A DNA stretch of 9,648 bases from Bacteroidia bacterium (GTDB taxonomy: Bacteria; Bacteroidota; Bacteroidia; AKYH767-A; OLB10). The translations under genes were made by a program, and so were the position numbers. Below, piece by piece: positions 8,671 to 9,648 of this stretch (position 1 is the stretch's first letter; the number at the start of each line of letters is the position of its first letter). The DNA lies in the NCBI GenBank assembly GCA_025450095.1, contig JANWID010000170.1, positions 1-9,648 of the forward strand. Direction: 5' to 3'. The notes under the pieces are model-generated. The model worked only from the letters and a program-made list of their open reading frames with translations, was not told the DNA's origin and did no database searches.

Positions 8671-9493
8671 ACAGCAGGATTCCTCTTGCCCGCAGCAGCT
8701 GTTCCATTTCCAGCTGAATTTTACCTGCCTCGGTAGCGGCGGCTGTCGCGAAATCGGTTCCGGAAGATGCATAGAGAATACTCCGGGACGCATTTACCAG
8801 CAATCCACATTCATCATTCATTCCATGGCGTACTACTTCAGTCAGGTTGCCGCCTTGTGTGCCGATACCAGGTACGAGCAGAAAATGATCAGGAACTACA
8901 CGGCGTACATCGGTAAATAAAATATCACGGGTAGCGCCGACAACATACATCATGTTATCGGTATTACCCCACTCCTTTGAAACTTTCAGCACTTTTTCGA
9001 ACACACGTTCTGATTCACTCACGGGTTCCATTTGGAAATCGAGGGCTCCTGTATTGGATGTCAGCGCCAGGAGGATCACCCATTTGTTTTTAAATTCAAG
9101 GAATGGTTTTACGGAATCGCTTCCCATATAAGGAGCTACGGTGACAGCGTCAAAATTGTATTGCTCAAAAAATGTCCTCGCATACATTTCCGAGGTATTC
9201 CCTATATCTCCGCGCTTGGCATCGGCTATTGTAAAAATGTTTTCGGGAATGCAGTCGAGGGTTTTGCGCAGGCTTTCCCAACCTGAAGGTCCCATGGATT
9301 CATAAAATGCGATATTCGGCTTATAGGCCACGCAGAATTCGCTGGTAGCTTCGATAATAGCTTTGTTGAATTCATAAACAGGATCTTCCGAATTCCTGAA
9401 ATGCGCTGGGATCTTTTTAATGTCGGTATCCAACCCGATGCATAAAAAGGATTTTTTCTCACGGATCCGTTGTACCAGTTCCTGCTTATTCAT
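8669..9493 (-). CDS. pyrF: Orotidine 5'-phosphate decarboxylase, family 2 (long form)
   Basis: This cytosolic enzyme decarboxylates OMP to UMP, the last step of de novo pyrimidine synthesis. The 274-residue protein is a complete TIM barrel of the longer subfamily 2 (TIGR02127 type), typical of Bacteroidota and Actinobacteria. Visible landmarks are FLCIGLDTD (16-24), with the early Asp-containing strand; [10 protein letters not shown] (56-65); the catalytic signature [10 protein letters not shown] (91-100), with Asp91, Lys93 and Asp96; APYMGSD (120-126); LALTSNTGA (142-150); VPGIGTQGG (207-215), the phosphate-binding loop; and VNASRSI (233-239), with the expected Arg. All expected catalytic residues are present. 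The ATG at 9493 gives the usual family N-terminus; no Shine-Dalgarno sequence is seen. Stop is TAA. No other pyr gene is in view. G+C is higher than in the giant gene. Confidence 0.97.
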   Translation of the reverse strand: MNKQELVQRIREKKSFLCIGLDTDIKKIPAHFRNSEDPVYEFNKAIIEATSEFCVAYKPNIAFYESMGPSGWESLRKTLDCIPENIFTIADAKRGDIGNTSEMYARTFFEQYNFDAVTVAPYMGSDSVKPFLEFKNKWVILLALTSNTGALDFQMEPVSESERVFEKVLKVSKEWGNTDNMMYVVGATRDILFTDVRRVVPDHFLLVPGIGTQGGNLTEVVRHGMNDECGLLVNASRSILYASSGTDFATAAATEAGKIQLEMEQLLRARGILL

Positions 9494-9518
9494 AGGTCAG
9501 ATAAAAATTATTCGGCAT

Positions 9519-9648
9519 ACCGAAATTACGAAATCTATGTGTAACGAATGTACGAATCGCAGAGCGTACGAATCTACGAATATTACGAATTCTACAATGT
9601 AACGAATGTACGAATCGCAGAGCGTACGAATCTACGAATATTACGAAT
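9519..9648. repeat. TACGAAT minisatellite with a 58-bp period, upstream of pyrF
   Basis: The tract is dominated by ACGAAT words every 7-16 bp. Within it a 58-bp unit starts at 9540. The second copy, 9598-9648, is identical over all 51 bases visible and is cut by the window edge. Each unit has four TACGAAT words, one AACGAAT, and an imperfect dyad of GTACG and CGTAC around a small CGC-AGA-GCG hairpin. It lies 26-155 bp upstream of the pyrF start, so any pyrF promoter must lie in, beside or beyond it. Confidence 0.8.

Noticed and set aside
9540..9648. CRISPR array
   Set aside because: The 58-bp units are contiguous and identical with no unique spacers between repeats. It is a minisatellite.

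Overview
The window reads as a chromosomal segment of a member of the Bacteroidota. Three things point there: a large secreted protein ending in a type IX secretion system (T9SS) type A sorting domain, a second very large secreted Cys- and Asp/Ser/Thr-rich protein with a DUF11-like repeat, and a family-2 (long form) PyrF. The species cannot be fixed from the sequence. All real genes are on the minus strand, so they read right to left.

Layout from right to left. Positions 9519-9648 hold a TACGAAT-rich minisatellite with a 58-bp period that runs off the window. Positions 8669-9493 encode PyrF (OMP decarboxylase, UMP synthesis). A short spacer (8585-8668) carries an ATCATT-type simple repeat next to the pyrF stop and an AT-rich hairpin followed by a T-run on the pyrF-sense strand. 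Positions 5168-8584 encode a 1138-residue secreted protein: signal peptide, Asp-box (BNR/sortilin-like) propeller, PKD domain, MAM/choice-of-anchor-like domain and T9SS sorting domain. A 342-bp AT-rich intergenic region (4826-5167) contains two perfect inverted repeats but no convincing terminator or promoter.

The left half (1-4825) is one giant minus-strand reading frame that leaves the window. It starts with a clear signal peptide at 4825. A single in-frame TAG (4684-4682, codon 48) interrupts it, and it is then open in the same frame for 1560 codons to base 2. I checked every codon of that stretch by eye. It is easily missed because its 3' end lies outside the window and the TAG cuts off its start. 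The product would be a surface or secreted protein of more than 1600 residues with about 55 cysteines. It has a mostly unrecognised N-terminal 1400 residues, a DUF11-like repeat, and the beginning of a probable beta-helix-like segment in visibly more GC-rich DNA.

The two secreted proteins probably use the same T9SS route to the cell surface; only the 1138-residue one shows its sorting domain here. PyrF is a housekeeping neighbour with no evident functional link. The item most worth checking is the amber codon that separates the export signal of the giant protein from its body: a sequencing error, a very young pseudogene, strain variation or readthrough. I see no RNA genes, CRISPR arrays, insertion sequences or defence genes.
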